DNA from: Cynocephalus volans
Lineage: Eukaryota > Chordata > Mammalia > Dermoptera > Cynocephalidae
Length of the DNA stretch: 64,000 bases
Assembly: GCF_027409185.1 (NCBI RefSeq)
Contig: NC_084462.1
Span: forward strand, 41,116,679 to 41,180,678
Direction: 5' to 3'
Shown in pieces: positions 50,701 through 62,359 of the stretch (position 1 is its first letter; every line of letters starts with the position of its first letter). The notes beneath the pieces are model-generated. The model had not been told where the DNA came from. It did not search any database and worked only from the letters and a program-made list of their open reading frames with translations. Both the position numbers and the translations under genes were made by a program.

Positions 50701-53700
50701 GGAGCTACAGTAACCATTAGTCTAACATCCATAACTTACAATTTAATATCCTTGGTATTTACTTCTGTCTAGAACTAAGCTATTCCTGCTAAGAATAAAA
50801 GGGGTGAGGGGGTGGGGATAACAAGTGTTGATAAGCATGTAGAGAAACTGGAGCCCCATGCATCGTTGGTGGGAAAGTGAAATGGTGCCGCGGTGGTGGC
50901 AATGAGTTTGACAGTTCCTCAAAAACCTAAACAGGGCTAGCCGGTTAGCTCAGTTGGTTAGAGCGTGGCGTTGTAACACCAAAGTCAAAGGTTCGGGTCC
51001 CTATACCAGCCAGCTACTCCCCCCACCCTTAAAAAAAGGTAAATAGAGAATTACCATATGATGCAGCAATTCTACTATGTATACACCCAAGACAATTAAA
51101 AACAGGTATTCAAATAAATACATGTACATAGCACTGTGTGCAACAGCCAAAGGGTGGCACTGCTCAATGCCCACCAATAGACAAATAAACACACTGTGGT
51201 GTACGTGAGTGTGTATGTGCAATGGAATAGGATTTAGCAAAAAAAGAAGTGAAGTACTGACACATGCCACGATCTTCAAAACACTATGCTAAGTGAAAGA
51301 AGTCAGACACAGAAGATACACATTGTATGATTCCATTTATATGAAATACCCAGAATAGTTAAACCACAGAGGGAGAACATAGATCAGCAGCTGGCAGGGG
51401 CTGGGGTAAGGAAGGACCAGGCAGCTATTGCAGTGGGTGGGGGTGAGAACATGTTTTGGAACTAGATATAGGTAGTGGTTGTGTAAAACTGCCCTAAACC
51501 TCACATAACATAAAATCTGAATTTCACATAACATAAAATTTGAAAGAAAAAAAAGAAAGCACTGAAGTGTTAATGTAGACTTCACAAAATCATCCAAATA
51601 TTTATTTGGATTTTAAAGACTTTTTTTTCTTTTATTCTGATAAATCACACTAGAAAAACTGACAACAATTTTAATTCTACTCAGGAGAAAAGGTAATTTT
51701 TGTTCTCTTTTTCTCTGGTCCCAAAGGATTATTCTAAAAGGCTAAGAGTTTTTTGTTTGTTTATTCATTTATTAAGTTATTAAGTTATGGGAAAGAAAAC
51801 CCACCAGAACTAGAAGTGAGTGGCTCTCTGCCTCTGTGCCCCTGATGCCAGAGATGCATCTAGGTCTGTTTCCAGTGCCTCCCATCAGCACCTACCTTCC
51901 CACCATGGCCAGGCACCACTCTCTCTCTTTTTTTTTTTTTGCAACTGGCCAGCACGGGGATATGAAATCTTGCCCTTGGTGTTATCAGCACCACATTCTA
52001 CTGAGTGAGCTAACTGACCAGCCCTATTAATTCTTACTATTTTAACTTTACTCACATTTTTAAAATCCCCAACATGCCCTTTCACCTCATCATAGGTAAC
52101 AATATCTGTGAAATCAAATATTCGACATACAGGGCCGAGCCCATGGCGCACTCGGGAGAGTGCAGCGCTGGGAGCGGCAGCGATGCTCCCATGCGGGTTC
52201 GGATCCTATATAGGAATGGCCGGTGCACTCACTGGCTGAGTACCAGTCACGAAAAAGACAAAAAAATATTCGACATACAGTTGACAAATGAACAACATGG
52301 GTTTGAACTGCACGGGTCCACTACTATTTGGATTTTTCTTTCAAAAACACAGTGTTCTTGGGATGTGGAACTTGCGTATATGGAGGGCTGACCTTTTACA
52401 CACATGGGTTCTGTAAAGCTGACTGCAGGTATTGGCATATGAGAGCGGTCCCGGAACCAATCCCCCACATATATCCAGGGACAACTGTTTAGCATTTTCC
52501 TGATCCCCATCACAGACACAACTGCGAGTTAAAGGCTCTCTTGTGTGCTGTCTACCACTATCTCACTTGTTACCACTAGAATGGACAATGAGCTGTGGGA
52601 AACAGTGATCATTTTCCCCAGACTCTGCCTCCTCATGGAATGGGTCTTGAATTAGCCTTGCTAATTATTTACTAGAACTCCAAGTCCATACTCAAAAACT
52701 GACAGAGAAATAAAACTAACATTTGCACAGGTGGCACAAGTTGTTATATTACATACCCAATTTAATTTTTAACTCTCAGAGATACCAAATACTTTCTGTA
52801 TTTACTGAATCTCTTCAAAGTAACCAGGAGATGTTCAATAAGCATTGTCTAAAGCTGTACACATCTCCCTCCAGCTACCATCTTGTGTTGCAAAGCAGCC
52901 AGGAAGAATCTTAATTCAAGTCTTTCCAATTCTTCAACTTCACAGTGGCATCAGGGCACTGTTTGCTGTTGCTGCCTGAGTAGTATTAAATAAGGAAATC
53001 TGGTAGGAATCTTAAATTGCTTTAGCGGAATAAAGATGCCACCTCATCCCTAAGCACATGTTGATCACATTCCCAATAAATCAAATAGGAATAATCCAGT
53101 TATTATACAGGAACATACTGTTCTTAGGAATATGACTTTGTCCTGCTGTTTAACCACAGATTTCTTTTAGAATTTAAGTACAAAAAAAATAGACCTAAAC
53201 TTCAGGATGAAGTCATAGATAATCCTAAAACGTATATCAGTAACTTTAAAATATCAATGAGAAATTATTTTAAAATTGTAGCACTATCATAAAGATTGCT
53301 AGAAAGTTAATAACTAGCTGTAAAAGTACCAGGTGACCAATGTCTAATTGCAAAGCAAAACTCCCCCGACCCCTCACATTCAGAGGGGATACTATATCCC
53401 CTCTATTCCGAGCATGCTCTGTCTCACACTTAAACAAGGTGACTGAGCGCTCAAGATTTCTGTTTCATGATTTTGCCAGTCACGAAAAGCCTGGTTCTAC
53501 TTCTATTCCTTTGATAACAATGGCTGTGCCTTACAGGCTTCCTTACCTGGTTGAGTTTGATATATTCCTGTTCATAAATTTCAGCCAGGCTCAATTTACT
53601 CTTCTCATGGTCTAAGGTTATACGCTTTTTATATTCATACACATCCTCTTTAGGTTTTTCTTTACGTACTACATCATCCCAAGCCTGAAATATAAAGAGC

Positions 53701-56700
53701 AGGTGGAACGTAAGTTAACAAAAATCTATAATTTATTTCTAGGCTCACTTGAGAATCTTCCTCTGGAATATTTATTATTCCACAGTAATCATATTGTAGC
53801 AAAAAGTAATTTTCAACCTCTGAAATGAGTATTTAAGTAACAAAGAATAAGCACTATGAAAAGCAAAGAGGGCATAACTCAAGTATCTTTTTCTGTTTTT
53901 GTTTTAAATAACACTTTCTCATGGTTACCAACTTTAACTCCACATTTCCCCATCACGGTTTGTCTAAAAGTCAAGGCTTGAGTTTATCTTGTTTCATTTC
54001 AAATTTCAAGTTCTCTGCATATGGTACCCACCCTTCCAAAGCTTTCTACTTTAGACACAGAAGTGTAGGCAAACATTCTACATGTTATAAAGCCATCTTT
54101 TACCATACATGCCATATACCTAAGTTCTACTGTAAGCTTACAAAATCAGATCAATTCTTAAACAAAAATTCTTTGCTAGGTTTTTAACATTTGAAAAGAT
54201 ACACCCTCGATTTGTCATATCAGATAGTGTGCTTAAACCAAGGTGTGATCACAGCAAGTCAGACACCAGTCACCACCCCCACTACTCTCCACCAGCTTCA
54301 TCCACACCACCCAAAAGGTCAGCAAGACATAAAAGGGAGGACACTGGCAACGGCTATCCCTCTCTCCTCTGGCATGACACCTGTCCTTCCCGGATGCTAG
54401 TGGAAAGCAGCACCTCACACAACAGAAGCTGGAGACACCCTTAGTCTAGAGGTAAGACTTGGAAGTGAAGAACATTATTAAGTGAAAATAAAGACAGCAT
54501 TATTCCTACTCCCAACATACTCTCATATCATTTCTAAAAATTTCAGTAAAATTTATATTAAGTTAAATTTAGTTCTTACTGACCTGATCTCTTATCCTCT
54601 GTTTAATGATATCTTCTAGTTGAAGGGTGGTTTCCTCTGTGATCACAGGTGCTAAAGGAAATATAACATGTATTCATTAGGTAGATATTTACTAGATCAC
54701 TGATTCTCGACCTGCAGTTCTTGGACCTGCAGCATCAGCAACACATGGAAACTTGTTAGAAATGCAAATTCTTGGGCCAACCCCACACCTCCTAAATCAG
54801 AAAGTGGGGAAGGGGAACAGGTCTTTTCATTTTAATAGCCTCTGACACTCCCTCAAGTTTGAGAGCCACAATACTAGAACATACATGGTAATAAGTGCAG
54901 ACACTTTTATCCCATGCACCTGGAGATTCTCCCCTCTTTTCCATTCTCTCTTCCACTGAAATAAAATGGAAACTCACTTTGACTTAATGGATACAAGAAA
55001 GAATTCAATGAGATGAGCAGAGTTCCAGGCTGGCATTCACAATTTAATTAGTGGACAGTGACAAGATGGAAGCCTTGTACACAGATCACTACAAGAAATC
55101 TGACTATGAACAATACATTAGGTATCATTAACGTATTGATGTTAAATTTCTTGAGTGGACTAACGGCATTGTGGTTATTTATATAGGTGGAATGTCCTAG
55201 TTCTTAGAAGATACATGTAAAAGTCCTTTGGAGTGAAGGATCACGATATTGGCAACTTAGTTTCAAATGCTTCAGGGAAAAAAGGGGCACATACACAATC
55301 CCACACATTCATTGGGGAGAGAAAGCAAATACGGCAAAATGTTAACAATTGGTAAATCCAGCTGAATGGCATACAGATGTTCATTGTACTGTTTTTTTCA
55401 ACTTTCCAGTATGTTTGCAGGTTTTTAAAATAAAAAGTGGTGGGAAAAGAAACATCATCCCCCCAAATCTTTCTATGAAATGGAACCTCAGAAAAAGCAC
55501 AGAAGCAATGAACACTTGCAGACGCCCAGCAGGCACATACCCATCCTGACGGCATGGTCAAAGTGCAGGGTCTCCTCCAGAAGGCTGTTCTCTGGTCGCT
55601 TCTGTGCAGTCACTTCCCCTTGAAGCTGCCAGGGCTTTTTGTCCAACAACTCTTTTTCTAAAGATGCGATTTTTTCATTCATCTAAGAAACAGACAAAAG
55701 TTATTATACATTTAGGAAATAAAATTAGACTTAAACTTGTGTAAAAGCAAATAATATTTTGATAAATGGAAAAGCAGGAAATGGACTATTTCTCAATATA
55801 ATTCTTTTTCATTCCTGTCACCTTTTTATTATGCCAATGATTTCCTATTCCTGTTGCCTGAGGTGGGGGGAGCTGCAGATTATCTCTTTTCCCCACTGAT
55901 TTGAAATGCCGCGTATATAATACACTAAAGTCCCCCCGAAGCATTTGGTTATATATTTCTGGGCTCTATTCTATTCAGATGATGTATCTATTCACAAGCC
56001 ACTATCAATTTTAATTATTACAGCATTCTAAAGTTAAGTAATTTTTTAATTAGAATATTAGTGTCTGATGAAGCCTGACCCTTCTGACTCCACACCCAAA
56101 CCCTAATTATCTCTAACTTCTAAAAAATAACAACTATGACTTTAAGTGTATAAAATGCCAGCTTGTTCAGCTACCTTACAGAATTCTCTTATTTTTACTG
56201 ATAGCATTTCAGTTTATCCATTTGGATTTTCTAATATCCTCTGCAAATATTAATGCTTACATTTTAGCTTCCCTCACCTCATCTTTTTCTTTTGTAGGTG
56301 CACTGGCTAACATTTCTAAAAGAACGTTAAATCACACTGTGATTGAAATAGTGGACATTTTGTCTTATTCCTGAAGGGATGTTTCTACAAGTTCACCACT
56401 AAGCATGATGGCAGCTTTTGGCTTGATGCACTTGTACTTCCTTCTTTTTGTGGGGGGTGGGAGGGTCTGTCCAGTGCAGGAATCTGAACCCTTGACCTTG
56501 TTGTTTAAATGCATTTGTATTTCACTACTAGTAAGAACAAAATCAGGAATGGGTATTTAATTTTAACAAATGTCTTTCTAACTTATATGGAGGTGACATA
56601 TGGTTTTTCTCCTTAACCTCTTATAACCAAAACTTATATTTGATTTCCTAACTCTGAATCAAAAGAATGAGGCCAACTTGGTTGTGGGGCATTACTTTTT

Positions 56701-56790
56701 CATTAGGCTACCTTGGATTTTTGTATCACTATTAAAAAAATGAGATATTGTGTGTGTGTGTATTTAAATGCTATTTTTGTCAGGTTTCAG

Positions 56791-56822
<32 letters not shown>

Positions 56823-59800
56823 TGACCGGTAAAGGGGATCTTAACCCTTGACTTGGTGTTGTCAGCACCACGCTCAGCCAGTGAGCGAACCGGCCATCAG
56901 TATATGGGATCCGAACCCAGGGCCTTGGTGTTATCAGCATCGCACTCTCCCGAGTGAGCCACAGGCCGGCCCAGGTTTCAGTTTTTATGTTATAACAGCT
57001 TCACGAGAAAAAAGGTTGGAAGTTTTACTTTTTCTGTGGGAATTGATTAAATAGCATAAAATCATCTATTTCTTGAAGGTTTGATATAATTCCACAGTAA
57101 AACCAAACCTCCTTTCTTTTTTGTTGAGGGGAGGGCAGGAGGAGTGAGGTGGGAGGATACAATTACCTTCTTTTATGGTGCTTTTTTTTCTTTAGACTTT
57201 CTCTTCTAGGGGCAATCTGACAATCATGAATTTAACTCAGATTCTCTTATTTATAAATCTTTTCTGTTCTTTTGATATCCTTGGTATCTTTTGTTATCTG
57301 CCTTTTTCAATCCAAATAGTATGAAATAATTTTAAGGTGAATAAATAAATGATAGAGCCAAATGACTGGAGCCAGATTACATGTATTAAAATGAAATGAC
57401 ATTTCATTTGTTTGAAATCATGTCATAAGAAAACAATTTTTGTCAACTCTAGAAGATGTGTTTGAGATGAGATTAATTAAAATTCACTCACAAAAATTAT
57501 TTGCAGAGAACCTTAAAAGGATAGGCAGTATCCTCCAGCTGAAACAGTTACAAGGAGAGGCTCTTAGGACAGCTAATCAGGAAAAATGTGTCAAAGGTAT
57601 GAAGACACCAAGGACAGAGAAAAGAAACAAAGGTTTTACACATGGGCCCCAAAGTGAAAGCCACAGGATGCTAACTGTAGGCACTAATTTTTGCAAATTA
57701 GATACTTTCCATATGGCATCTATATACAGCGTGCTTTAAAGAGTGACAACAAAAAAAAATTTTTTTAAGGATGGTTAATACTTCCAACAAGAAAAACATG
57801 GTAGATTAGTTAATATTCTTTGAGTTCCAGTCATGTTAAGCATATAGAAAATTCCTTAAATTCCTAATAATTACCTTTTCCTGCTTTTTTTCAAAAGAGG
57901 ATTTCACTTCATTAGAAACTCTCTTTATATGTAAAACATCTTTATCTTCAGTTTCCTCATCTACTGAAGCAAAGGTCACTCTTTTCAAGGTTTCCTTATG
58001 TTGTTTACTGTCTCTTTCTTCAAGGTCACTATCTTCATCCCTATAATATGGAAATGCTTATGCAAGGAAATATACCACTTTTCACTAAGAAAACAAAAAT
58101 AAATTTTCCAATAACAAAGTTCTTTTTTATACCTAAAGCAACCAAATATTCAGAACTTCTGAAGTCATTCAGTTATTAAGGAACAACAGAAAAAATTATT
58201 TAGGTGAAATGCTATGTAAAAAAATACAATAAAAAGTGTCCAATATATAGAAATTATTCATCAATCTATAAGACAAATTTCTTATCTCACAAAAATAACA
58301 GAGGATTTCACTGGCACAAAAACCAAATCAAAGCTCCTTACAATAAAGGTTTGCTTGAGACTGCCAGCAATATTTTTCTTCATTAAATGATCTCTAATGA
58401 AGATCTTTAAATTCAGAGACGTTCTGGCTTTCTTGAGACTTATATTAGAGACTCTACTATTTGATCTTAGAGAATCTAATTGAACACTAACACGATTGGG
58501 CAATTCTAGCTTACGATGTAAAGAATGGTTTAAAATACTTACGTTTCAGAAATGCTGTCTTCTTCTTCAGCAATTTCTTCCTCTTCTTTGTTTGAACCCA
58601 GCTCATCATCATGAACACTTGTTATGTCATTATCACTTTCAACTGGATCAAAGAAATCTTTGTATTTCAAGTTTCTGGAACTTTTACCTGACTAAAATGA
58701 AAAGACTTTAAAACTTTTAATTAAGGATAGAAAAATATCTTAAAACATGCATACATGAATTTGTGTATTGTATTTATACATTGCTTTCTAGCTTTAACAC
58801 TATAAGCCAAAAACAGTTACTAGGGGAAGTAGGCAACCAATAGCACTACCATAAAACAATAAGAACTGGAACATCATAACTGAATAGAAGTAAAGATTCA
58901 TTTATAACTGATCCGTTAGGGCACAATATTCCACATCTCTAAATCTTCCGACTATAATTACAAGGGTACTTTAAAAAGTTCACGGAAATACAGAATTAAC
59001 AGATGATATGAATCTTTCCATGAACTTTTTGGAGTACATGCGTATTTCTAATATATCCCTGTCTACATAAAGTATATAAATGCCTTCCTTTCATAATTAT
59101 TTTTAGCGCTGGGTGAAAATATGTTTGAGGGAAAATTCCGAATATCTCTAACATGTGTGATTATTGTTCTTAAGCTACTTAACAAGAGAAGTGTTTTGTG
59201 ATAAGGCAATGATGGCTTTGGTTTAATTTTTCCAGTGAATTTTTTAACTGATCTAAATATTTCACTTATACCCTGGTGAATTTTGAGGGGCTTTAAATCT
59301 CTCCCACAGAAACAGAACAAAACCTAATTTGAGGAGGAAGAAAGTTTGTTTACTGTCTTCACTTTCTTCAAGGTCATTATCTTCATCCCCATAATATGAA
59401 AACACTTATACAAGGAAATACAGCCCTTTTCATTAGGAAAACAAAAACATATTTTCCAGTAATAAAGTTCTTTTGTATATCTAATGCAACCAAATAGTCA
59501 GAATTTCTGAAGTCATTCAGTTATTAAGGAATAACTCTCCTCTGCTCTCTCAAAACTTTACCTTAAGTTTTTGACTTCCAAACAGCTCTCCCTCATCTTC
59601 ATCAGAATCAATATCTTCAAAAAAATCAAAATCTTCCTCTTCATTATCATCTTTTTGTTCCTCTTCTTTTTCTATGGTTTCTAAAAAGGTCTCCATTTCA
59701 GATAGTTTGAAGAATTTATCATCTACTATGGACTTTTCTCTTGGTTTCCCAGGCACTTTGTTTTGCACCTTGCTCTGCTGTTCCAACTTGCTGATATCAA

Positions 59801-61913
59801 AGTCACGGTCAGAATCCTCATCACTGAAGACCGGCATTTTCCTCAGATCAAATTTGCTTGAGTTTTTAGCTCTCTCACTTCCTTTAGGACCATCATCACC
59901 CATGTCTGATACTTCCCTCTCCTCCTCCTCCAAATCTTGTTCTAGATCCTCTTGGCCATCAGTCTCCATCTCTGAGCTATCCTCTTCACACTCCTGTTCT
60001 TCACTCTCTGGGAGAAGACTGATGTCTTTGTCTTTAATTGTTTCGCTAACTGCATTCTGGAAGTATTGTAAAACTGGTTCATTCTGCAATTCCAGTTGTT
60101 GCCAAATCTGTTCATCATCAAAGTTATCTATCATAAGTTTTTGTAAAGGACTCCCATGGATCCTACCATTCTCTAGTATTTTATTAAAGTCATAAAGTAT
60201 TTTTGTTAAAGAAGTGAAGTTTGATGCCAATCTCTCTTGAATCCTATTGGGGGGATGGAATTACATGAGATTTAGAATTATAGGTAATAATGTCACAGCA
60301 CCCTGAATTAAAAGAAAAACAAAAAGCCCAACTTTTATGCAAAATCAAATTTGAATGAATCCGCTGTATAGATGTTAGGCAGAAAAACGATTAAAGATCT
60401 ATTTGCCCAGAGATATATAGCAAGTCAGCCTTAAATTCTTAACTCTGCTACATTTTGTACCACTCTATTCATTCAGTCAGTCAATGGTCAATACTTGCTT
60501 TGGCTAGAGTAGTCAAGTAAGATCTCTGAAGATGTGATATGTGAGATGAGACCTACAGATAAGGAGACAGTCTTACAAAGATCTGGAAACACATATTCTG
60601 GGCAGAAGAAACAGCAAGAACAAATTCCCTAAGACGGAAGTTAGCCTTAGGAACAGAAAGGCCAGCATGGCTGCAGTGTGGCGAAGGAGGCAGAAAGGGA
60701 GGTTGGAGAAGCTTTAGGGAGCCAAATTGTGCTGGGCTCAAAGACAGCCATTTTAAGTGTAATGAGAAGACATCAGAAGGTTTTTGCAGAGGAATGAAAT
60801 AATGATTTACACTTTGGAAAGATGGCCTATAGAGGAAAAAAGATTGAAGTTAGAGTATTAGAAGGCTGATACAGCATTCCAAGCAAAGGATGATGGAGAT
60901 TTATGCTGGAGTTAGAGCAGTGAATATGGCGAGTAGTAGCAGATTCAGAATATAGCTTGGAGCTAGAACTGACAGGATTGCTAAGGAATTAGACGTAGGA
61001 TAGAGAAAAATGAAGACATTAAGAAAGCAGCCTAGTTGTATGTTTGAGCAACTGGAAAGACAGAAGTGCCACCGGTGAAATAGGTAAGTCTCGGGTGGTG
61101 GAGCATGGGGAGTTGACTTCAGGGGAGGGCAGAGTTTAACTGGGTAAACAGAAATAACAGTTCTATTTTGCACACAGTGAATTTGAGATGCTGAGTATCA
61201 AAATTTTAAAGATTGTTAAAAGTTGTACAGTGCAGACCTCTCAGCAGTGTGCTACTGAAATAAAACTCAGCTGTCGTCGCCGTGAGCCTGGAGCTCAAGG
61301 GAGAGGTCGGGGTTTGAAATATAAACCTGAGTCATAATTTCATAGATCATATTTGAAGTTCTTCAACAAAATACCTTCAAAACGCTTGTGTTGGAAAGAT
61401 GAGACAGTCCTAACTCTCAATAAGTACAGTCGAGGTAGCCAGGTAAGCAACAAGTTCATACTTTCAATGAAGTATTATGATAGGTAAGTACTGGGTGCTT
61501 TGGGGGCACATGGGAGGAAATAGCAACCAACGGCGTGTGTGTGTAAAGGAATGGGGCGGCGTAACCTTGAAGGGAGGCCTCTGGGTGTTAATAATTGAGC
61601 TTAGTTTGAGTCAACAGCACACAACTGAGAGATCCACACTGTACAGATTTTAACAATTTTTAAGACTTTGATAGTCTAGAGGAGCATAAACTGTGGACAA
61701 CTTGGAGAAAAGTGATCTACACTTCCCCCTACCTTCACCCAGCTCCGGGATTTGCCGGGGGCCTAAAACCTGCGCCCAAGAGAGACCCGCGCCGCACTTT
61801 CTTGCTCTGGCTCTGCGCACTTACGTGAGGAAGCACTCGGGCCGACCGGTAGCCTTACCGACTTCCTTCAAACACCGCTCCAGGGTCCGCCGACGCCAAA
61901 ACCGCGGGGCCAT
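38612..61913 (-). CDS. MPHOSPH10: MPHOSPH10, U3 snoRNP protein (11 coding exons)
   Basis: M-phase phosphoprotein 10 is a nucleolar component of the U3 snoRNP / SSU processome. With IMP3 and IMP4 it supports pre-rRNA cleavages leading to 18S rRNA. Eleven exons, all with AG acceptors and GT donors, sum to 2034 nt: 677 codons plus TAA, against 681 aa in human. The N-terminus [20 protein letters not shown] is followed by a large acidic region (about residues 85-330, many D/E runs such as [20 protein letters not shown]). Then come the conserved core ([58 protein letters not shown]) and a lysine-rich tail ([20 protein letters not shown]; end DISIHKLKL). No frameshift or stop was found. The start is the first ATG of a CpG-island exon. 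It shares a bidirectional promoter with MCEE. Intron 9 carries a near full-length L1 in sense; intron 2 carries a decayed copy of exon 4. Confidence 0.97.
39153..39383 (-). CDS. MPHOSPH10: MPHOSPH10 exon 10
   Basis: 231 nt, acceptor ttttttcacag, donor AAG|GTAAGG. Encodes [20 protein letters not shown] through [11 protein letters not shown]. Lysine/arginine-rich. Confidence 0.97.
40371..40899 (+). mobile_element. Possible solo LTR inside the L1 3' UTR
   Basis: About 530 bp not seen in the other L1 3' UTR copy of this window. Begins TGGGGCATTG, ends CCCCTGCA, with a TATAAAA box at 40666-40672 and AATAAA at 40690-40695: the order U3, TATA, poly(A) signal, U5 of an LTR. The flanks are C-rich, so a target duplication cannot be judged. 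The alternative is a subfamily-specific L1 3' UTR. Confidence 0.45.
42019..42211 (+). mobile_element. tRNA-Ile-like SINE, two-part form, nested in L1
   Basis: gggctgaccgcgtggcgcac, tgcaggttcggatcctacat, second unit with gccaagggttgcgatcccct, long A tail. The direct repeat atcagatgg flanks it (42010-42018 and about 42212-42220). Confidence 0.93.
46158..46620 (-). repeat. Tandem 106-bp monomers of the L1 5' UTR
   Basis: Units begin at 46248, 46354, 46460 and 46566 (each starting ctctCGGGCCTCTCTGGG-like text), exactly 106 bp apart. A shorter unit starts at 46158 (90 bp) and the last is cut by the element end. Each contains a TGCCTGTTCCAGCGC-like segment. This is the promoter end of the element. 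Confidence 0.9.
46930..47037 (-). CDS. MPHOSPH10: MPHOSPH10 exon 9
   Basis: 108 nt, acceptor ctcttttccag, donor AAG|GTAAG. Encodes [20 protein letters not shown] through LAPEEIK. Confidence 0.97.
47086..47149. repeat. 32-bp tandem duplication
   Basis: Two adjacent 32-bp units starting ataaaataagtgaatcgtga, differing at one base. In MPHOSPH10 intron 8, about 50 bp from the exon 9 acceptor. Confidence 0.9.
47150..48679. other. MPHOSPH10 intron 8, unassigned part
   Basis: No exon or recognised repeat between the tandem duplication and the LTR. Confidence 0.5.
48680..49115 (+). mobile_element. MaLR/MLT1-like solo LTR
   Basis: Order of phrases: gtggactgaatgtcccctca, gggcccttgaagaggtgatt, ctgctctgccactttctgcc, tcccagcctccaaaactgta, aataaa-rich end and aacagactgatacac. 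Reads as one whole, old LTR opposite to MPHOSPH10. Confidence 0.7.
50392..50502 (-). CDS. MPHOSPH10: MPHOSPH10 exon 8
   Basis: 111 nt, acceptor ttttttctaag, donor CCA|GTAAGT. Encodes [20 protein letters not shown] through NFHFIPKP. Confidence 0.97.
50790..51545 (+). mobile_element. L1 3' portion, with nested SINE
   Basis: L1 ORF2 C-terminal text (gttgataagcatgtagagaa; cacatgccacgatcttcaaa) and a 3' UTR, split by a SINE. In MPHOSPH10 intron 7, opposite strand. Confidence 0.7.
50934..51029 (+). mobile_element. tRNA-Ile-like SINE, monomer
   Basis: The copy closest to tRNA-Ile: ctagccggttagctcagttg, gttagagcgtggcgttgtaa, aaggttcgggtccctatacc. Confidence 0.9.
51928..52025 (-). mobile_element. 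tRNA-Ile-like SINE, monomer
   Basis: Reverse copy: T run, then gcaactggccagcacgggga and gtgagctaactgaccagccc. Confidence 0.88.
52133..52263 (+). mobile_element. tRNA-Ile-like SINE
   Basis: Starts ggccgagcccatggcgcact, ends gaaaaagacaa. A perfect 17-bp duplication, aaatattcgacatacag, lies at 52116-52132 and 52264-52280. Evidently a young insertion. Confidence 0.95.
53547..53684 (-). CDS. MPHOSPH10: MPHOSPH10 exon 7
   Basis: 138 nt, acceptor ttatatttcag, donor CAG|GTAAGG. Encodes [20 protein letters not shown] through [11 protein letters not shown]. Confidence 0.97.
54584..54651 (-). CDS. MPHOSPH10: MPHOSPH10 exon 6
   Basis: 68 nt, acceptor atttcctttag, donor CAG|GTCAGT. Encodes [20 protein letters not shown] and RDQ. 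Confidence 0.96.
54693..54880 (+). mobile_element. MER5A-like hAT non-autonomous element
   Basis: cagcatcagcaacacatgga, acttgttagaaatgcaaatt, cttgggccaaccccacacct and aatcagaaagt follow the MER5A consensus order. Confidence 0.65.
55010..55460 (+). repeat. Old interspersed repeat, class uncertain
   Basis: Phrases such as gatgttaaatttcttgagtg, gtcctagttcttagaagata and an ending near aaaataaaaagtgg belong to a common mammalian repeat, possibly an L1 3' UTR. Confidence 0.4.
55541..55682 (-). CDS. MPHOSPH10: MPHOSPH10 exon 5
   Basis: 142 nt, acceptor gtttcttag, donor ATGG|GTATGT. Encodes [20 protein letters not shown] through HFDHAVRM, nearly identical to human. Confidence 0.97.
56456..56510 (-). 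mobile_element. SINE fragment
   Basis: About 55 bp, gtccagtgcaggaatctgaa and cccttgaccttgttgttt: a broken reverse copy of the tRNA-Ile-like SINE. Confidence 0.6.
56791..56972 (-). mobile_element. tRNA-Ile-like SINE, two-part form
   Basis: Reverse copy: long T run, gatgaccggtaaaggggatc, second unit with gtatatgggatccgaaccca, end gagccacaggccggccc. The direct repeat aggtttcagttttt flanks it (56782-56795 and 56973-56986). Confidence 0.95.
56987..57874. other. MPHOSPH10 intron 4, unassigned part
   Basis: The 99-codon plus frame at 57440-57739 has no recognisable homology. Confidence 0.45.
57875..58040 (-). CDS. MPHOSPH10: MPHOSPH10 exon 4
   Basis: 166 nt, acceptor tattatag, donor AAG|GTAATT. 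Encodes [20 protein letters not shown] through [12 protein letters not shown]. Its 5' part and upstream intron are duplicated at 59343-59528. Confidence 0.95.
58543..58691 (-). CDS. MPHOSPH10: MPHOSPH10 exon 3
   Basis: 149 nt, acceptor cattttag, donor AAC|GTAAGT. Encodes [20 protein letters not shown] through EEDSISET. Confidence 0.95.
58962..59036. mobile_element. Short inverted-repeat element (MITE-like)
   Basis: About 75 bp. Left end gtactttaaaaagttcacgg and the reverse complement of the right end gtactccaaaaagttcatgg match at about 20 of 23 positions over the full arms, around a 27-bp centre. Confidence 0.6.
59343..59528 (-). pseudogene. Decayed duplicate of MPHOSPH10 exon 4 start and flanking intron
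   Basis: Aligns along its length with 57999-58186: gtttactgtc, ttcttcaaggtca, atcttcatccc, ataatatg, gcaaccaaatag/t, tctgaagtcattcagttatt. On the minus strand the exon 4 acceptor tattatag is tattatgg in this copy, so AG is lost. It sits in intron 2, directly downstream of exon 2. Not part of the coding frame. Confidence 0.88.
59562..60243 (-). CDS. MPHOSPH10: MPHOSPH10 exon 2
   Basis: 682 nt, acceptor cccccaatag, donor AAG|GTAAAG. The largest exon. Starts [20 protein letters not shown] and ends ELFGSQKLK. Very acidic. Confidence 0.97.
60244..61824. other. MPHOSPH10 intron 1
   Basis: Contains text resembling an old repeat at about 60540-60700 (gggcagaagaaacagcaaga). No other exon seen. Confidence 0.45.
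61825..61913 (-). CDS. MPHOSPH10: MPHOSPH10 exon 1 (coding part)
   Basis: 89 nt from ATG; donor CTCAC|GTAAGT. Encodes [20 protein letters not shown] and [10 protein letters not shown], ending in phase 2. Confidence 0.96.
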
Positions 61914-62359
61914 CGCTGTCTCCAACTGCACATACAGCGCCGCATGCAGAGAACAGAGAAGGGAGCCCGGAAACTGCGCCGTAAAGACTTGCCTCGTGCA
62001 ACCCAGAGCTACGAGCCGAAGGTTCCGAGGCGCCCAGGTTCCGCACCCACCCCTTGCCGGAGCCAATGGCAGCGCGGGAGGGGGAGGGGCGGGAAATCGA
62101 AATCAGCCATGGGCACCCCAAGCGACTTCAAACTTTTTCCGAACTTTCTGTTTTGTATCCCTGGGGGGTCCATAACGCGCCCTGGCTTTAACTTTCTGCT
62201 TCAGATGCAGTAGGTGGCTTCAACAACGTCGTATCGTAACAGAAGAAGGATAACTTTCAGCCCCTGCGGGAACGTAGCCACGCCCCCTGGCTAGCTTGCC
62301 CCGCCCCTCGGCCGCTCCCGGTCTGCGGCGCGTCGGGATCAAGCGGGTCGCTTCCCAAG

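Noticed and set aside
50934-51010. tRNA-Ile gene
   Set aside because: The boxes resemble tRNA-Ile, but the unit carries an A-rich tail, has many dispersed relatives here and lies inside an L1, so it is a SINE.
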